From contig JBFWUM010000012.1 in assembly GCA_050247255.1 (NCBI GenBank), positions 1 to 64,000 of the forward strand: a stretch of DNA of 64,000 nt, written 5' to 3'. This DNA comes from JBFWUM01 sp050247255. GTDB lineage: Bacteria > Acidobacteriota > Vicinamibacteria > Vicinamibacterales > UBA2999. The position numbers and the translations under genes are program-made. A model generated the notes under the pieces. That model worked only from the letters and a program-made list of their open reading frames with translations, was not told the origin of the DNA and ran no database searches. Shown here one piece after another: positions 16,901 through 25,014 of the stretch (within the stretch, counting starts at the first letter, position 1; every line of letters begins with the position of its first letter).

Positions 16901-16988
16901 CGAAAACCTGCGCGCCGAGGCGTATCGGGTGCCGACGACCATTCAGTTGGCACGGTTCGTCAAAGTCGGCGCGCAGATCGATTTCTGA
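13938..16988 (+). CDS. TonB-dependent receptor, Oar-like with carboxypeptidase-regulatory N-terminus
   Basis: 1016 residues. Signal peptide (MLNVRRVLGMLCVAVLMPMA, cleavage after AYAQA), then a carboxypeptidase-regulatory beta-sandwich (about 27-105, SLAGVVRDASGAVLPGVTVE and YRIIDLRPGVYTVEFSLTGF), a plug-like region (about 110-230, EEINLLPTGRNYNGL), and a long outer-membrane beta-barrel ending in aromatic IDF. No clear TonB box is seen, as is usual in this acidobacterial group. Substrate unknown; import of an oligomer or large organic molecule is likely. AGGAGG lies five bases before the ATG. It is controlled by a promoter with TetR-type operators. Confidence 0.92.
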   Translation: MLNVRRVLGMLCVAVLMPMAAYAQASLAGVVRDASGAVLPGVTVEAASPVLIERIRTAVTDGSGQYRIIDLRPGVYTVEFSLTGFTTTRREAVQLSGELVTTVNAELRVGGVQETITVTGAAPTIDVQTTTRQQVISREEINLLPTGRNYNGLGQMLTGVATNAADVGGSAGDPMASLTVHGSRPGDQRVMQNGVNTMTLQAGGNIGIAVPNPGMAAEVTVDTSGASAELSTGGIRINYIPRDGGNQVSGTTFLSFANSDMQADNLTANLRSRGVTSVDRIKTIYDINPGVGGPLRRDRLWFYATARLNRADNFPANAYYNKNAYDPTKWTYEADLSRPASNYNWWGDAQLRLTGQISSKNKVAFTWDQQSRCSCPGALPTLPWNISATTSPEAAGNMRSPMQRLLHAEWNSPVTNNLLIEAVALHRSERWGFQPNSTTYTHEDVINAQQEALLRSGGLIPVLDAATGRFYRATWLFHTDNLVPNYFYRAAVTYASGAHQFKAGFTNSPGFLDDRQYNPSPISYIAIPGAPITIIRQTTWSAQPKYARIDQRYDLGIFAQDRWTMNRLTLNLGVRFDAFNAGSPEQLVPGSTPLTPNRADFTVPETDFASWKDITPRLGAIYDLTGDGKTALKASLNKYLQSQTAGGLSALHPLNRMVNEATRVWFNGGSANLGIPVACDLTNPAPNGACLGLSNPLFGQNDPNATQYSRDAYFGWGRRAFNWEFSVGVQREVMSRVSLDVGYFRRWYGNWTVIDNVALAASDYSQFTVTGAPTLAAGLAGSQATAFDASSNVQRRLIARASDYGEQSEQWHGVDISVNARLQNGLMLFGGVSTGRTAINNCEVVAAVPESLTQTFGANTVAFSPENCDFTQPFLTQFKANGSYTVPKIDVLLSLTYQGLPGPAVRADTTVTERAPGQPLRGVNTTLLVPLQTEYYTLGGDIQVLSTEYGDRLNQLDFRVGKLFRFGRTRATLNLDLYNLFNRNAVTGENLRAEAYRVPTTIQLARFVKVGAQIDF

Positions 16989-17037
16989 CGCGCCCCGAGG
17001 CGGCGGCACGGCGACGGGTCGTGTCCGCCGCAGCACG

Positions 17038-17073
17038 CTGGTGCTGGCCGAGCATCGCTTCGGCCAGCATCAG
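17038..17073 (+). terminator. Hairpin between convergent genes
   Basis: CTGGTGCTGGCCGA pairs with TCGGCCAGCATCAG (14 bp with one G-U) around an eight-base loop. It lies 50 bases after the receptor stop and 18 bases before the end of the convergent gene, so it may serve both. Confidence 0.6.
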
Positions 17074-17090
17074 CTCTGAGCCGCCTCAGG

Positions 17091-17870
17091 TCAGGAGCGG
17101 CACGGGCGCGGCGCCCACTTCGCGTCGTCCGGCTCTTTGCGGAAATGCGCGCTGGTGACCAGGCGTTGTACCAGGTACAACGGATCCTCGACGACGGTCG
17201 TCACGACGAACCATTCGCCCCCGTTCGGTACCGGAAAGCGATCGAAGTACTCGGTGACGGTCGCCCGGTTGCTGTAAGGCACGCCGTTGCGACGCAGCCA
17301 GCCCCCGCTCAGGTTCGTGGTCACCACTTTGAGCGACCCGCCGGGCCGCGGCGGTGCCGGGAAGGCCAGCATGGTCGGCGCCGCCCCGGAGGTCCGCGCC
17401 CACTCGGCGATCGAGCGCCCCTGCAGTGACGGCTCGCCTGCGGGCGCGGCGGCCGGATCGAAATGGAGGAGGCGCGTCTGCACGCCGTTATCGGTTTCGA
17501 GCTTCAGCGTCCGCTCGTTCTCCCAGGAGAAGCGCACGCGCGTCGGCATCCGCAACAGCGCCGCGGCGCCGAATGCGAGACACGAGCCATCGGTCGCCGG
17601 ATCCCATGCGTTGGCGATCTGTTGCGCGGGGGGCGTGAGCAGGATTCCCGGATAGTCCCCGGGCTGCGGCGTCACCATCCGCCACCGCCAGTCTTCGTTG
17701 ACGATCGACACCCAGGTGCCGGTGAGATCGAGCGGGGCCGTGGCCTGCGCCGACGGCGGCGGACCGCCGCGACGTGGGAAACCGGGCGGCCCCTGGGCCA
17801 GCAGCCCGCTCGTCACGATCATCGTCGCGAGGGTGCAGGTCGCAAGCGTCCGCGGGATACGCCCGCTCAT
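17091..17870 (-). CDS. Hypothetical secreted protein, paralogue of 18880-19788
   Basis: 259 residues. Signal peptide ending near LLAQG, a Pro-rich spacer (GPPGFPRRGGPPPSAQ), then a globular domain with LDLTGTWVSIVNEDWRWRM. The segment GGWLRRNGVPYSNRATVTEY (about 190-210) corresponds to AGWIRRNGLPLSDRATMTER in the neighbouring gene, and both proteins end in a Pro-Cys tail. I know this family only as uncharacterised proteins of Acidobacteria that sit near metallo-hydrolases. The start overlaps the stop of the metallo-hydrolase (ATGA), so the two are co-translated. Confidence 0.75.
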   Translation of the reverse strand: MSGRIPRTLATCTLATMIVTSGLLAQGPPGFPRRGGPPPSAQATAPLDLTGTWVSIVNEDWRWRMVTPQPGDYPGILLTPPAQQIANAWDPATDGSCLAFGAAALLRMPTRVRFSWENERTLKLETDNGVQTRLLHFDPAAAPAGEPSLQGRSIAEWARTSGAAPTMLAFPAPPRPGGSLKVVTTNLSGGWLRRNGVPYSNRATVTEYFDRFPVPNGGEWFVVTTVVEDPLYLVQRLVTSAHFRKEPDDAKWAPRPCRS

Positions 17871-18868
17871 CGACGCCCTCGGCGCTGCGCCGGCGCGGGC
17901 GCCGGCTTTGGCAACGTGTCGTACACCGCCTGGACGAACTGGTCCGTCGTCCAGAAGCCGGACGTGGCGCCATAGCGGCCGTCGTAGTCCGACGTCGGCT
18001 TCGCCGCGCGTATCTGCTCGAGGGTCATCCCCTTCTTGATCATTTCGTCCACCCGATCCCGGATGATCGTCACCATGTCGCGGTACTCCACGACGTCCGC
18101 CTCGTCGGCGATGCGGCCATGTCCGGGAATCACCATGGTGCCGCCTTCCTGTTTGTCTCGTGGAACCGTGATCGCCAGAATCCGGTTCAGCCCGCCGATC
18201 ACCCCGTTAATCGTGCCGCCGCTGGCCACGTCGACGAACGGGTAGCCGGTGTTGACATAGACGTCGCCGGTCGCAATCACATCGGACTTGCGGAAGAACA
18301 CCAGCAGGTCGCCGTCGGTATGGGCCGCAGGCACGTGGATCAGTTGAATCGCTTCACCGTTGAAGAAGACCTGGTCTTCCTCGCCGAAGAACGTCTCCGT
18401 CGGCAGCGCACCCGCGGGCGCCGGCGGCGCGGCCCCAACCATGCGACGCTGCGTGTTCTCATGGGCAAGAATGGCCGCGCCGGAGTCGCGGATGTCGCCG
18501 GCGACATTGCCAGCGATGATCGCCTGTCCGGCGCGGCGGAACGCCTCGTTGCCGCCAATGTGATCCGGATGCGCGTGCGTGTTGACGATGTAGCGAATTG
18601 GTTCTGGCGACACGCGCTTGATTTCCGCCAGGAGCTTGTCAGCCATCTGGGCGAACTGCGTGTCGACGACGAGGACCCCGTCCGGTCCGGATTGCATGGT
18701 GACGTTGCCGCCGGCACCGGCGAGCATGCGAACCGCGCCCTGCACCTGGAACGACCGGACACGCACGGCGTCGAAGTCGGGCTGCTGCGCGCGGGTGGCG
18801 GACGCGGCGAGGGCCGCTCCGGCGACGATGGCGAGGGCGGCGACGAGCGGATTGCGGGGAGAGGTCAT
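17867..18868 (-). CDS. Secreted MBL-fold metallo-hydrolase
   Basis: 333 residues. Signal peptide (NPLVAALAIVAGAALAASAT, cleavage before QQPDFD). Metal motif THAHPDHIGG at about 98-107, further His/Asp ligands in HVPAAHTDGDLLVFF and ATGDVYVN, and GHGRIADEADVVEYRD for the C-terminal His. This is the periplasmic quinoprotein-relay/metallo-beta-lactamase-like group. A family tail of helices (VDEMIKKGMTLEQIRAAKPT) precedes a Pro/Arg-rich end. The start is ATG 18868 with GAGGAG eight bases upstream, rather than ATG 18874. It sits between two paralogous secreted proteins, which suggests the three act on one substrate. Confidence 0.88.
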   Translation of the reverse strand: MTSPRNPLVAALAIVAGAALAASATRAQQPDFDAVRVRSFQVQGAVRMLAGAGGNVTMQSGPDGVLVVDTQFAQMADKLLAEIKRVSPEPIRYIVNTHAHPDHIGGNEAFRRAGQAIIAGNVAGDIRDSGAAILAHENTQRRMVGAAPPAPAGALPTETFFGEEDQVFFNGEAIQLIHVPAAHTDGDLLVFFRKSDVIATGDVYVNTGYPFVDVASGGTINGVIGGLNRILAITVPRDKQEGGTMVIPGHGRIADEADVVEYRDMVTIIRDRVDEMIKKGMTLEQIRAAKPTSDYDGRYGATSGFWTTDQFVQAVYDTLPKPAPAPAQRRGRR

Positions 18869-18879
18869 CGGCATGCTCC

Positions 18880-19788
18880 TCAGAATACGAACCCGCCGCG
18901 CGGTTTGTGAGTGCCCTTCGGCAGCACCGGGAGCTTCTGCATGTACTCGGGCAGCGCCGTCTCCGCCCCCCCGCTGGCGGCTTCGACCGGCAGACCGTGC
19001 GTAGCCGCGTACTCCGTCGTCGGCGACGGGGCGTCGAGGGGATGATGCGGTACGTGCCCAGCCTCGAACGGGATTTCCACCGCGGGACGGCAGGGATACG
19101 GCTCAACCGAGCCGTTCGGCAGGAGCGCGAAGCCGTTGGTCTTCACCAGCGACTCGGTGAGATACACCGGATCCTCGATCATGACCACGTGCGTCAGCAG
19201 ATCGCCGTGGCGGAAGAACCGCTCCGTCATCGTGGCGCGATCGGATAACGGGAGGCCGTTGCGACGGATCCACCCGGCTTTCAGGTGTGTCGTCCGCACC
19301 ACGAGCACGTCGCCTTCAAAGCGTCCGGTCGAGAATCCCTGCCACGTATGCGGCTCGAGTTCGGACGGGTGCTCGCGGCCGTCCATCCAGATCTCGCGCT
19401 TCTGCGCCTGCCACACGATATGCGTGTTCAGCTTCGTCACCCGCTCCGTTTGCGGGTCGCGCTCCTCGGAAATGCGCAGGATGCCGATACCGCGGAACCC
19501 GTAGGTCGAAGGATGCGGCTTGCACTGGTGTTCGGGCAGCGCCAGCAGCCCGGCGTCCCAGGTGTCGGCGCGCCGGCGGGCCGCGTCATTGATCGGCAGC
19601 CCGGCGTAGTCACCGACCTCGGGCCCGGGCACCCGCTCCATGAAGTCTTCGTCGGTGATCAGCGGATTCCAGTACCCGACCAGATTGAGCTGCGCCGCAG
19701 CCGGCTGCGCCGTCAGCAGGACGGCGATTGCGGCCATCGCGCCGCGCAATGCCGAGCCGACGCCCCGAAGAGTAAACAAAGTTCGCAT
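18880..19788 (-). CDS. Hypothetical secreted protein of the RRNG-x-P-x-S-x-RAT family
   Basis: 302 residues. Signal peptide MRTLFTLRGVGSALRGAMAA with cleavage after AAAQL. A conserved core reads GYWNPLITDEDFMERVPGPE, then GFRGIGILRISEERD, KREIWMDGREHP, GWIRRNGLPLSDRATMTERF and MIEDPVYLTESLV. The C-terminus is KPRGGFVF. Function unknown. The start ATG 19788 lacks a ribosome binding site and lies ten bases after a TATAAC box, suggesting a leaderless message. It is first of a three-gene set with the metallo-hydrolase and the 17091-17870 paralogue, downstream of its own TetR gene. Confidence 0.8.
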   Translation of the reverse strand: MRTLFTLRGVGSALRGAMAAIAVLLTAQPAAAQLNLVGYWNPLITDEDFMERVPGPEVGDYAGLPINDAARRRADTWDAGLLALPEHQCKPHPSTYGFRGIGILRISEERDPQTERVTKLNTHIVWQAQKREIWMDGREHPSELEPHTWQGFSTGRFEGDVLVVRTTHLKAGWIRRNGLPLSDRATMTERFFRHGDLLTHVVMIEDPVYLTESLVKTNGFALLPNGSVEPYPCRPAVEIPFEAGHVPHHPLDAPSPTTEYAATHGLPVEAASGGAETALPEYMQKLPVLPKGTHKPRGGFVF

Positions 19789-19790
19789 GG

Positions 19791-19827
19791 TGAACAGAGT
19801 TATATCGTTCGGGGCAGGGGCTGTCAA
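19791..19827 (-). promoter_or_regulatory. Sigma-70 promoter with degenerate TetR-type operator
   Basis: Minus strand: TTGACA (19822-19827), exactly 17 bases, TATAAC (19799-19804), then ten bases to the ATG at 19788. The plus-strand sequence TGAAC-AGA-GTTAT (19791-19803) is a variant of the TGAAC-N3-GTTCA palindrome and overlaps the -10 box, as in the 12884-12921 promoter. Confidence 0.6.
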
Positions 19828-19873
19828 ACCCGCGGGGTGAGTGAAGGGTGCCGTCCCGGCGAGCGGTTGAGGG

Positions 19874-20581
19874 CTAGGCGTTGCGCGGGCGGGCCCGGCG
19901 CGCCGCTGTGTTGCGGCGCCCCCGAGGCCTGGGCGGGGAGAGCCTGGCGCCGACGAGGGCGCCTGCTTTGAGGCCGGCGAACGCAAGATCGAGCACGGCG
20001 GTGGCCTGCGCGTCGGCGTCCACGCCCACCCCCAGCCGATCGCACACATACCGGGAGGCGACGCCGTGCATGGTTGTCGCGAGGGTTTCGTGGACGACCC
20101 ACGGATCCATGCCGCGCGGCAAATCGCCGGCTTCGACGCACTGTTCGATGATCGCCGCGGCCCAGTGTCGCGCGAAGTCATGGGCGCCGCGCAACGCGTT
20201 CGAATCGGCCCGCAGCCGTGGCGCCGAGCGATCGAGGAAGATCAGGTACAAGTACTCTGGGTAGCGCTTCGAGAACTCATAGATGCCCCAGTAGAAATGG
20301 CGCAGTTCCTCGAGTGGCGCGGCACCGGGCGCGCACGCCGGCAGCGTATCGCGCCGCGCCAGCAGGCCGAAGCCCTCTTCCGCCAACGCGTTGAAGATGT
20401 CTTCCTTGGTCGGGAAATAGCGGTAGAGCGCCGCCGCGCTGTAGCCGAGTGCCTGGGCCACGCGGCGGATGGGAACGTTGCCGTAGCCTCCCTCGATGAA
20501 CAGGCGGCGCGCCGCATCCAGAATCGCCCGGCGTCTCTCCTCCCGCTCGCGCTCCTTGCGCGCCTTCAATGCAATGGTCAT
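19874..20581 (-). CDS. TetR/AcrR family transcriptional regulator (paralogue of 12941-13648)
   Basis: 235 residues, nearly the same architecture and sequence as the regulator at 12941-13648. Helix-turn-helix at about 16-64 (RRAILDAARRLFIEGGYGNV, PIRRVAQALGYSAAALYRYF), ligand domain with RHFYWGIYEFSKRYPEYLYL and a basic Arg-rich tail. The recognition region differs only at a few positions (ALGYSAAA versus AIDYSPAA), so the two may bind similar operators. TGGTAGTACTCTTT precedes both genes by about 15-50 bases. It lies between the molybdenum hydroxylase genes and the secreted-protein operon, all on the minus strand. Confidence 0.9.
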   Translation of the reverse strand: MTIALKARKEREREERRRAILDAARRLFIEGGYGNVPIRRVAQALGYSAAALYRYFPTKEDIFNALAEEGFGLLARRDTLPACAPGAAPLEELRHFYWGIYEFSKRYPEYLYLIFLDRSAPRLRADSNALRGAHDFARHWAAAIIEQCVEAGDLPRGMDPWVVHETLATTMHGVASRYVCDRLGVGVDADAQATAVLDLAFAGLKAGALVGARLSPPRPRGRRNTAARRARPRNA

Positions 20582-20668
20582 GTGCCAGAAAGAGTACTAC
20601 CAGAGTCCGACCGCAGCGCGGTTGTCCGGCGGCGCGTCGCACCCGTGGATGGCGCGCTCAGGCTGGCG

Positions 20669-22891
20669 TCACGCCCACCGGAAGCCGTGTTTCGACAGCG
20701 GCAATGAGCGGATGCGCCGCCCCGTCGCTGCGAAGATCGCATTGGCGACCGCCGGCAGGATCGGCGGCAGCGATGGCTCGCCGAGGCCGGTCGGCGGGTG
20801 GTCCGACTTCAGCCAGTAGACCTCGACCTTCGGCGGTGCTTCACGCATGCGCACCGGCTGGAACTGGTGAAAGTTCGTCTCGCGCGCGCGCCCGCGGTCG
20901 ATGGTGATCTCGTACGACATGAGCTGGCTCAAGCCGTCGATGACGCCTCCCTGGACGAGGCTCTCGGCGGCGGCAGGATTGATGATCTGGCTGCCGATGT
21001 CGGCCGCCACCCACACGTGGTTCACCCGCACGCGATTCTGGCGATCGACGGTGACTTCGGCGACTTCAGCGAAGTAGCCCATGTGGCTGTAGTGAAACGC
21101 CACGCCTCGGGCCGCGCCGGAGGCCGACGGCCGCGCCCATCCCGACTTGTCGGCGACGAGCTGCAGCACCGCGGTCATGCGCGCCGGATCGAACGGCGGC
21201 GCCGGGATTGGCGACGGCTCGCTCGTCGGCGGCAGCTGCGGCCGCGCCAGCAGTTCGAGCCGAAACTGCAGCGGATCCTTGCGCGCCGCCACCGCCAGTT
21301 CGTCGAGAAACGACTGGACCACGAAGGCGATGCCGTTGCTCCCCGGCGCGCGCAGCGCGCCCAACGGCACGCCCGTCGGCATGAGCGAGGTGTGGAGGGC
21401 GCAGTTCGGCACCAGCCTCGCCGGGAACTCATTGCCGCCCATATCAGCCGCTGTCCCGGGCCGGCCGTTCTCGCCGAAGCTGATGAAGTGATCGCGCCAC
21501 GCCACCAGCGCCCCGGCCGCATCCACCGCCCCGCGCAGGTAGTGGTATCCGGCGGGCCGGTAATAGTCGTGCGCCATGTCGTCTTCACGCGTCCAGAGCA
21601 GCTTGACCGGCACGCCGATCGCCTTCGCAATCCAGGCCGCCTCGACCGTGTAGTCGTTGGTCAGCCGGCGTCCGAACCCGCCGCCGACACGCATCAGGTG
21701 CAGCGTGATGTCGCTCTCACGGATGCCAAGCGTCTGGGCCACGAACGGCAGCGCGAACGACGGCGTCTGCGTCGGCGCCCAGAGCTCCAGCCGGCCGTCC
21801 CGGAACGCCGCCGCGCAATTCTGCGGCTCGAGCGGCGCATGCGCCAGAAAGGGATACGCATAGGCGGCGTCGACGACCGTCGCGCCGCGGCCGAGCGCCG
21901 CCTCAACGTCGCCGTCGTTGCGCAGGGTCCGCTGCGGCGGCTGCGTCGCGAGGACCTCGGCTTGCGCCAGGAAGCCGGCGCTGCTCTGCGAGGCCGTCGC
22001 CCCCTCGTCCCACGTGACGCGCAGGCGGCGACGCGCCTCGCGTGCCTGCCACCAGCTGTCGGCGACAATCGCGACGCCTCCCAGGAGCCGATCCGGCGAC
22101 ACGCCCTGGACCAGCGGTCCCGGTTCCACGACCAGGACATGGCGCACCCCCGGGAGGGCCCTCACCTCGTCGACATTCGCCGTCCGGACACGGCCGCCGA
22201 ACACCGGGCACTTCTCGAAGACCGCGAACAACATCCCCGGGAGCGTGAAGTCGATGCTGAAGATCGGCTTCCCGGTGACGATCGCGGGCACGTCAACGCC
22301 GCCCCGGGACGTACCGATGATCGAGTACGTGTCGGGCGACTTGAGGCGCACGCTGTCGAGCGCCGGCGCCGGCACCGATGCGAGCGCACCCGCCAGCTGC
22401 CCGTAGGTCAGGGTGCGGCCGCTGCCCGCGTGCGTGACGCGGCTGAGCGCGGCGCTGCACTCGGCGGCCGCAACGCCCCAGGTCTGCGCCGCCGCCGCGA
22501 TCAGCATCGCCCGCCCGGCCGCGCCCACCTGCCGGAGGGGATCCCAGTTCAGCGGCGTCGAGAGACTGCCGCCCGCGAGCTGGAAACCGTATCGCGATTG
22601 ATCCGCGTCGGCCTGCTCCACGCGTACGTCTTTCCAGTCGGCGTCGAGCTCGTCCGCGATGATCATCGGCAGCATGGTCTTCACGCCCTGCCCGATCTCC
22701 GGGTTCTTGGCCATGATCGTGATGCTGCCGTCCGGCTGGATCCGGATAAACGCCGTCACGACAAAGGCACCACCTCCGAATGGGTTCTGCGCCAGCGCCG
22801 GGTCCGCGTCCAGATGCAAGGCCAACAGCACGCCGCCGCCGGCCAGCGCCGTGACTTTGAGGAATCGCCGCCGCGTCACCTGCGTGGTCAT
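20669..22891 (-). CDS. Molybdopterin-binding xanthine dehydrogenase family protein (IorB-like), Tat-exported
   Basis: 740 residues. N-terminal Tat signal TRRRFLKVTALAGGGVLLAL, then two molybdopterin-binding halves: FVVTAFIRIQPDGSITIMAK, MLPMIIADELDADW, GGGFGRRLTNDYTVEAAWIA and GALRAPGSNGIAFVVQSFLD. The C-terminal GLGEPSLPPILPAVANAIFA carries the catalytic-Glu region. It resembles isoquinoline 1-oxidoreductase and aldehyde dehydrogenase large subunits working in the periplasm. Its start overlaps the stop of the 2Fe-2S subunit gene (ATGA). No cytochrome or maturation gene is adjacent, so the electron acceptor is not visible. Confidence 0.92.
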   Translation of the reverse strand: MTTQVTRRRFLKVTALAGGGVLLALHLDADPALAQNPFGGGAFVVTAFIRIQPDGSITIMAKNPEIGQGVKTMLPMIIADELDADWKDVRVEQADADQSRYGFQLAGGSLSTPLNWDPLRQVGAAGRAMLIAAAAQTWGVAAAECSAALSRVTHAGSGRTLTYGQLAGALASVPAPALDSVRLKSPDTYSIIGTSRGGVDVPAIVTGKPIFSIDFTLPGMLFAVFEKCPVFGGRVRTANVDEVRALPGVRHVLVVEPGPLVQGVSPDRLLGGVAIVADSWWQAREARRRLRVTWDEGATASQSSAGFLAQAEVLATQPPQRTLRNDGDVEAALGRGATVVDAAYAYPFLAHAPLEPQNCAAAFRDGRLELWAPTQTPSFALPFVAQTLGIRESDITLHLMRVGGGFGRRLTNDYTVEAAWIAKAIGVPVKLLWTREDDMAHDYYRPAGYHYLRGAVDAAGALVAWRDHFISFGENGRPGTAADMGGNEFPARLVPNCALHTSLMPTGVPLGALRAPGSNGIAFVVQSFLDELAVAARKDPLQFRLELLARPQLPPTSEPSPIPAPPFDPARMTAVLQLVADKSGWARPSASGAARGVAFHYSHMGYFAEVAEVTVDRQNRVRVNHVWVAADIGSQIINPAAAESLVQGGVIDGLSQLMSYEITIDRGRARETNFHQFQPVRMREAPPKVEVYWLKSDHPPTGLGEPSLPPILPAVANAIFAATGRRIRSLPLSKHGFRWA

Positions 22892-23385
22892 GACCGCACC
22901 TCGCGCTCGACATCGGCCTGCGCCGTCTGCGTCTGTCCCCCGGCCGCCTGGTGAATCGCCTGCCGGATCCGCAGGTACGTCCCGCACCGGCAGATGTTGC
23001 CGGTCATCGCGCGATCGATGTCCGCATCGGTCGGCCTCGGCGTTTGCACGAGCAGCGCGGCGGCCGACATGATTTGCCCGGCTTGACAGTAGCCGCACTG
23101 CGGCACGTCGAGCGCCTGCCACGCGCGCTGCAGCGGATGCGACCCGTCGGTCGACAACCCCTCGATGGTCGTGACGCGCGCGTTCGCGGCGGCGGACACG
23201 GGGGTCTGACAGGCGCGGACGGCGCGTCCGTTCAGGTGCACGGTGCAGGCGCCGCATTGGCCGATGCCGCAGCCGAACTTGGTGCCTTTCAGGTTGAGGA
23301 CATCGCGAAGCGCCCACAGCAGGGGCATGTCCCCCGCGACATCCAGCGTGGCCGCTACGCCGTTGACCGTCAGTGTGTATGCCAC
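22888..23385 (-). CDS. (2Fe-2S)-binding subunit of the molybdenum hydroxylase
   Basis: 165 residues. Plant-type ferredoxin cluster GCGIGQCGACTVHLNGRAV (about 38-56, with a further Cys in ACQTPV) and the four-helix second cluster domain PQCGYCQAGQIMSA and GNICRCGTYLRIRQAI. It passes electrons from the molybdenum site of the downstream subunit. It lacks a Tat signal and would be carried out with its partner. I chose GTG 23385 with AGGAG ten bases upstream; an ATG at 23421 without a site is the alternative. Confidence 0.92.
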   Translation of the reverse strand: MAYTLTVNGVAATLDVAGDMPLLWALRDVLNLKGTKFGCGIGQCGACTVHLNGRAVRACQTPVSAAANARVTTIEGLSTDGSHPLQRAWQALDVPQCGYCQAGQIMSAAALLVQTPRPTDADIDRAMTGNICRCGTYLRIRQAIHQAAGGQTQTAQADVEREVRS

Positions 23386-23643
23386 GTCCGACACTCTCCT
23401 GGTGGCGCGCGCGGCGCGCATGGTTTCAGGGTGGGGCGATCCTACATCATGGGCGACCTCGTGGATGGCCGGCACCGTGACCTGCTGGTGCTGCCGAGGC
23501 TGCTGACTGCGTTCGAGATTGTCGGGTCAGAGGAAAACGCGATCGCCTACCTCTCGGCAGTGGCGGGCCTAACAGTCGCCCAGGCATCCTCCCAGGCGAT
23601 CACATCGGGACACTCCAGGCGTATTGGGAGGCCGGACGCGACA
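23386..23643. other. Intergenic region with weakly coding-like plus-strand stretch
   Basis: Upstream of the 2Fe-2S subunit gene. From ATG 23449 the plus strand reads MGDLVDGRHRDLLVLPRLL with GC-rich third positions for about 35 codons, then runs antisense into the MFS gene. I do not recognise the peptide. It may be a gene fragment or chance. No terminator or RNA gene is seen. Confidence 0.2.
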
Positions 23644-24999
23644 CTATGCGGGTGTGGGCTTACGCACGGCATGCTGGCTCGTCGCCGGTGTCTCGCTGGA
23701 ACGGGGGCGCTCAGCCCCCGCGGACTTCAGGCACAGGACCGTGATGCCGCCGAGAATGCCGGCGGCCATCAGGTAATAGATGCCGGCGACATAGTTGCCT
23801 GTCCGGTCAGTCAGGTACCCCACAGCGTAGGGCCCGAGAAAGCCACCGAGATTGCCCACCGAGTTGATCAAGGCGATGCTGGCGGCAGCAGCAGGTCCGC
23901 TGAGCAACATGGTCGGCAAGGTCCAGAACGGAGACGGGAACGAGTAGAGCGCCATTGTCGCCAGCGAAAACGCCGCGATCGCCAGTGGGAGATTGCCACC
24001 AGCCAGCACGCTCAACCAGAGCGCGAGGCCGACGAGCATCAGGGAGACCGCCGAATGCCAGCGTCGTTCTCCGGAACGATCCGAGTGCGCGGCGGTGAGC
24101 AGCATCGCCGGGATGGCCGCCAGCCATGGGATGCCAGAGAGCAGAATAACCTGGGTCGTGCTCAGACCTGAGACACCCTGAAGGATTTTCGGGAGCCATG
24201 TGCCCAATCCGACACTGTTGGTGATGTAGCAGAAGTACGCGAGGCACAGCAACAGGACCTGGGGGTGGCGCGCCGCAGCCCAGGCAGTCAGTTTGCCCAG
24301 CGATTTCTTGCTCTCACGCTCAACCCGCAACTGCTCCGCGATCCACTGCCGTTCGTCGGCGGCCAGCCATGGAGCAGATTCCGGCCGATCCGTCAGCCAG
24401 TAGAAGGTCGCCACACCCGCCAGGACCGAGGGAAATCCTTCGAGGATGAGCAGCCAGCGCCACCCGGCGTACCCGAGCCAATCAAGCCTCATCAATCCCG
24501 CGGCCACCGTTGCGCCCAGCATGTTCGAGATCGGAATGGCCGCCATGAACAGGGCCACGGCCTTGCCCCGGTCGGTCACGCGAAACCAGCGAGTCATGTA
24601 GACGATGACGCCGGGGAAGAATCCTGCCTCGGCGATGCCCAGCAGGAAGCGGATGACGTAGAACTCGCGGGCGTCCGAGACAAAACCCGTCAGCGTCGCC
24701 AGGGTCCCCCACACGATCAGGCTGACGCCGATGAACTTCCTGGCGCTCCATTGTTCGACCAGCATCGCGGACGGGACCTGGAACAGGAAGTAGCCGATGA
24801 AGAAGATGCCGGCGCCAAGGCCGAAGACGGCGTTGGAAAAACCCAGGTCGCCGGTCATCTGGAGCGATGCGAAGCTGATGTTGACCCGATCGACATAGTT
24901 CAGGACGTAGAGTCCGAAGAGGAACGGCAGGAGACGGCGCGCGATCTTGCTGCGCGTTCGCACTGACAACTCGGTGGCCTGGATGTCGCTTCCCGTCAC
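23644..24999 (-). CDS. MFS transporter, anion:cation symporter (ACS) type
   Basis: 451 residues with twelve predicted membrane helices. Family signatures: LYVLNYVDRVNISFASLQM (helix 1), FLLGIAEAGFFPGVIVYMTR (helix 4) and RWLLILEGFPSVLAG (helix 6). A large charged loop lies at about 200-235. ACS members import hexuronates, tartrate, phthalate, 4-hydroxyphenylacetate and similar organic acids. It lies 15 bases downstream of the DHDPS-family gene, in its operon, so it probably imports that pathway's acid substrate. GTG start with GAGG upstream. Confidence 0.9.
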   Translation of the reverse strand: MTGSDIQATELSVRTRSKIARRLLPFLFGLYVLNYVDRVNISFASLQMTGDLGFSNAVFGLGAGIFFIGYFLFQVPSAMLVEQWSARKFIGVSLIVWGTLATLTGFVSDAREFYVIRFLLGIAEAGFFPGVIVYMTRWFRVTDRGKAVALFMAAIPISNMLGATVAAGLMRLDWLGYAGWRWLLILEGFPSVLAGVATFYWLTDRPESAPWLAADERQWIAEQLRVERESKKSLGKLTAWAAARHPQVLLLCLAYFCYITNSVGLGTWLPKILQGVSGLSTTQVILLSGIPWLAAIPAMLLTAAHSDRSGERRWHSAVSLMLVGLALWLSVLAGGNLPLAIAAFSLATMALYSFPSPFWTLPTMLLSGPAAAASIALINSVGNLGGFLGPYAVGYLTDRTGNYVAGIYYLMAAGILGGITVLCLKSAGAERPRSSETPATSQHAVRKPTPA

Positions 25000-25014
25000 G
25001 GTGTCCTCGCGTTT

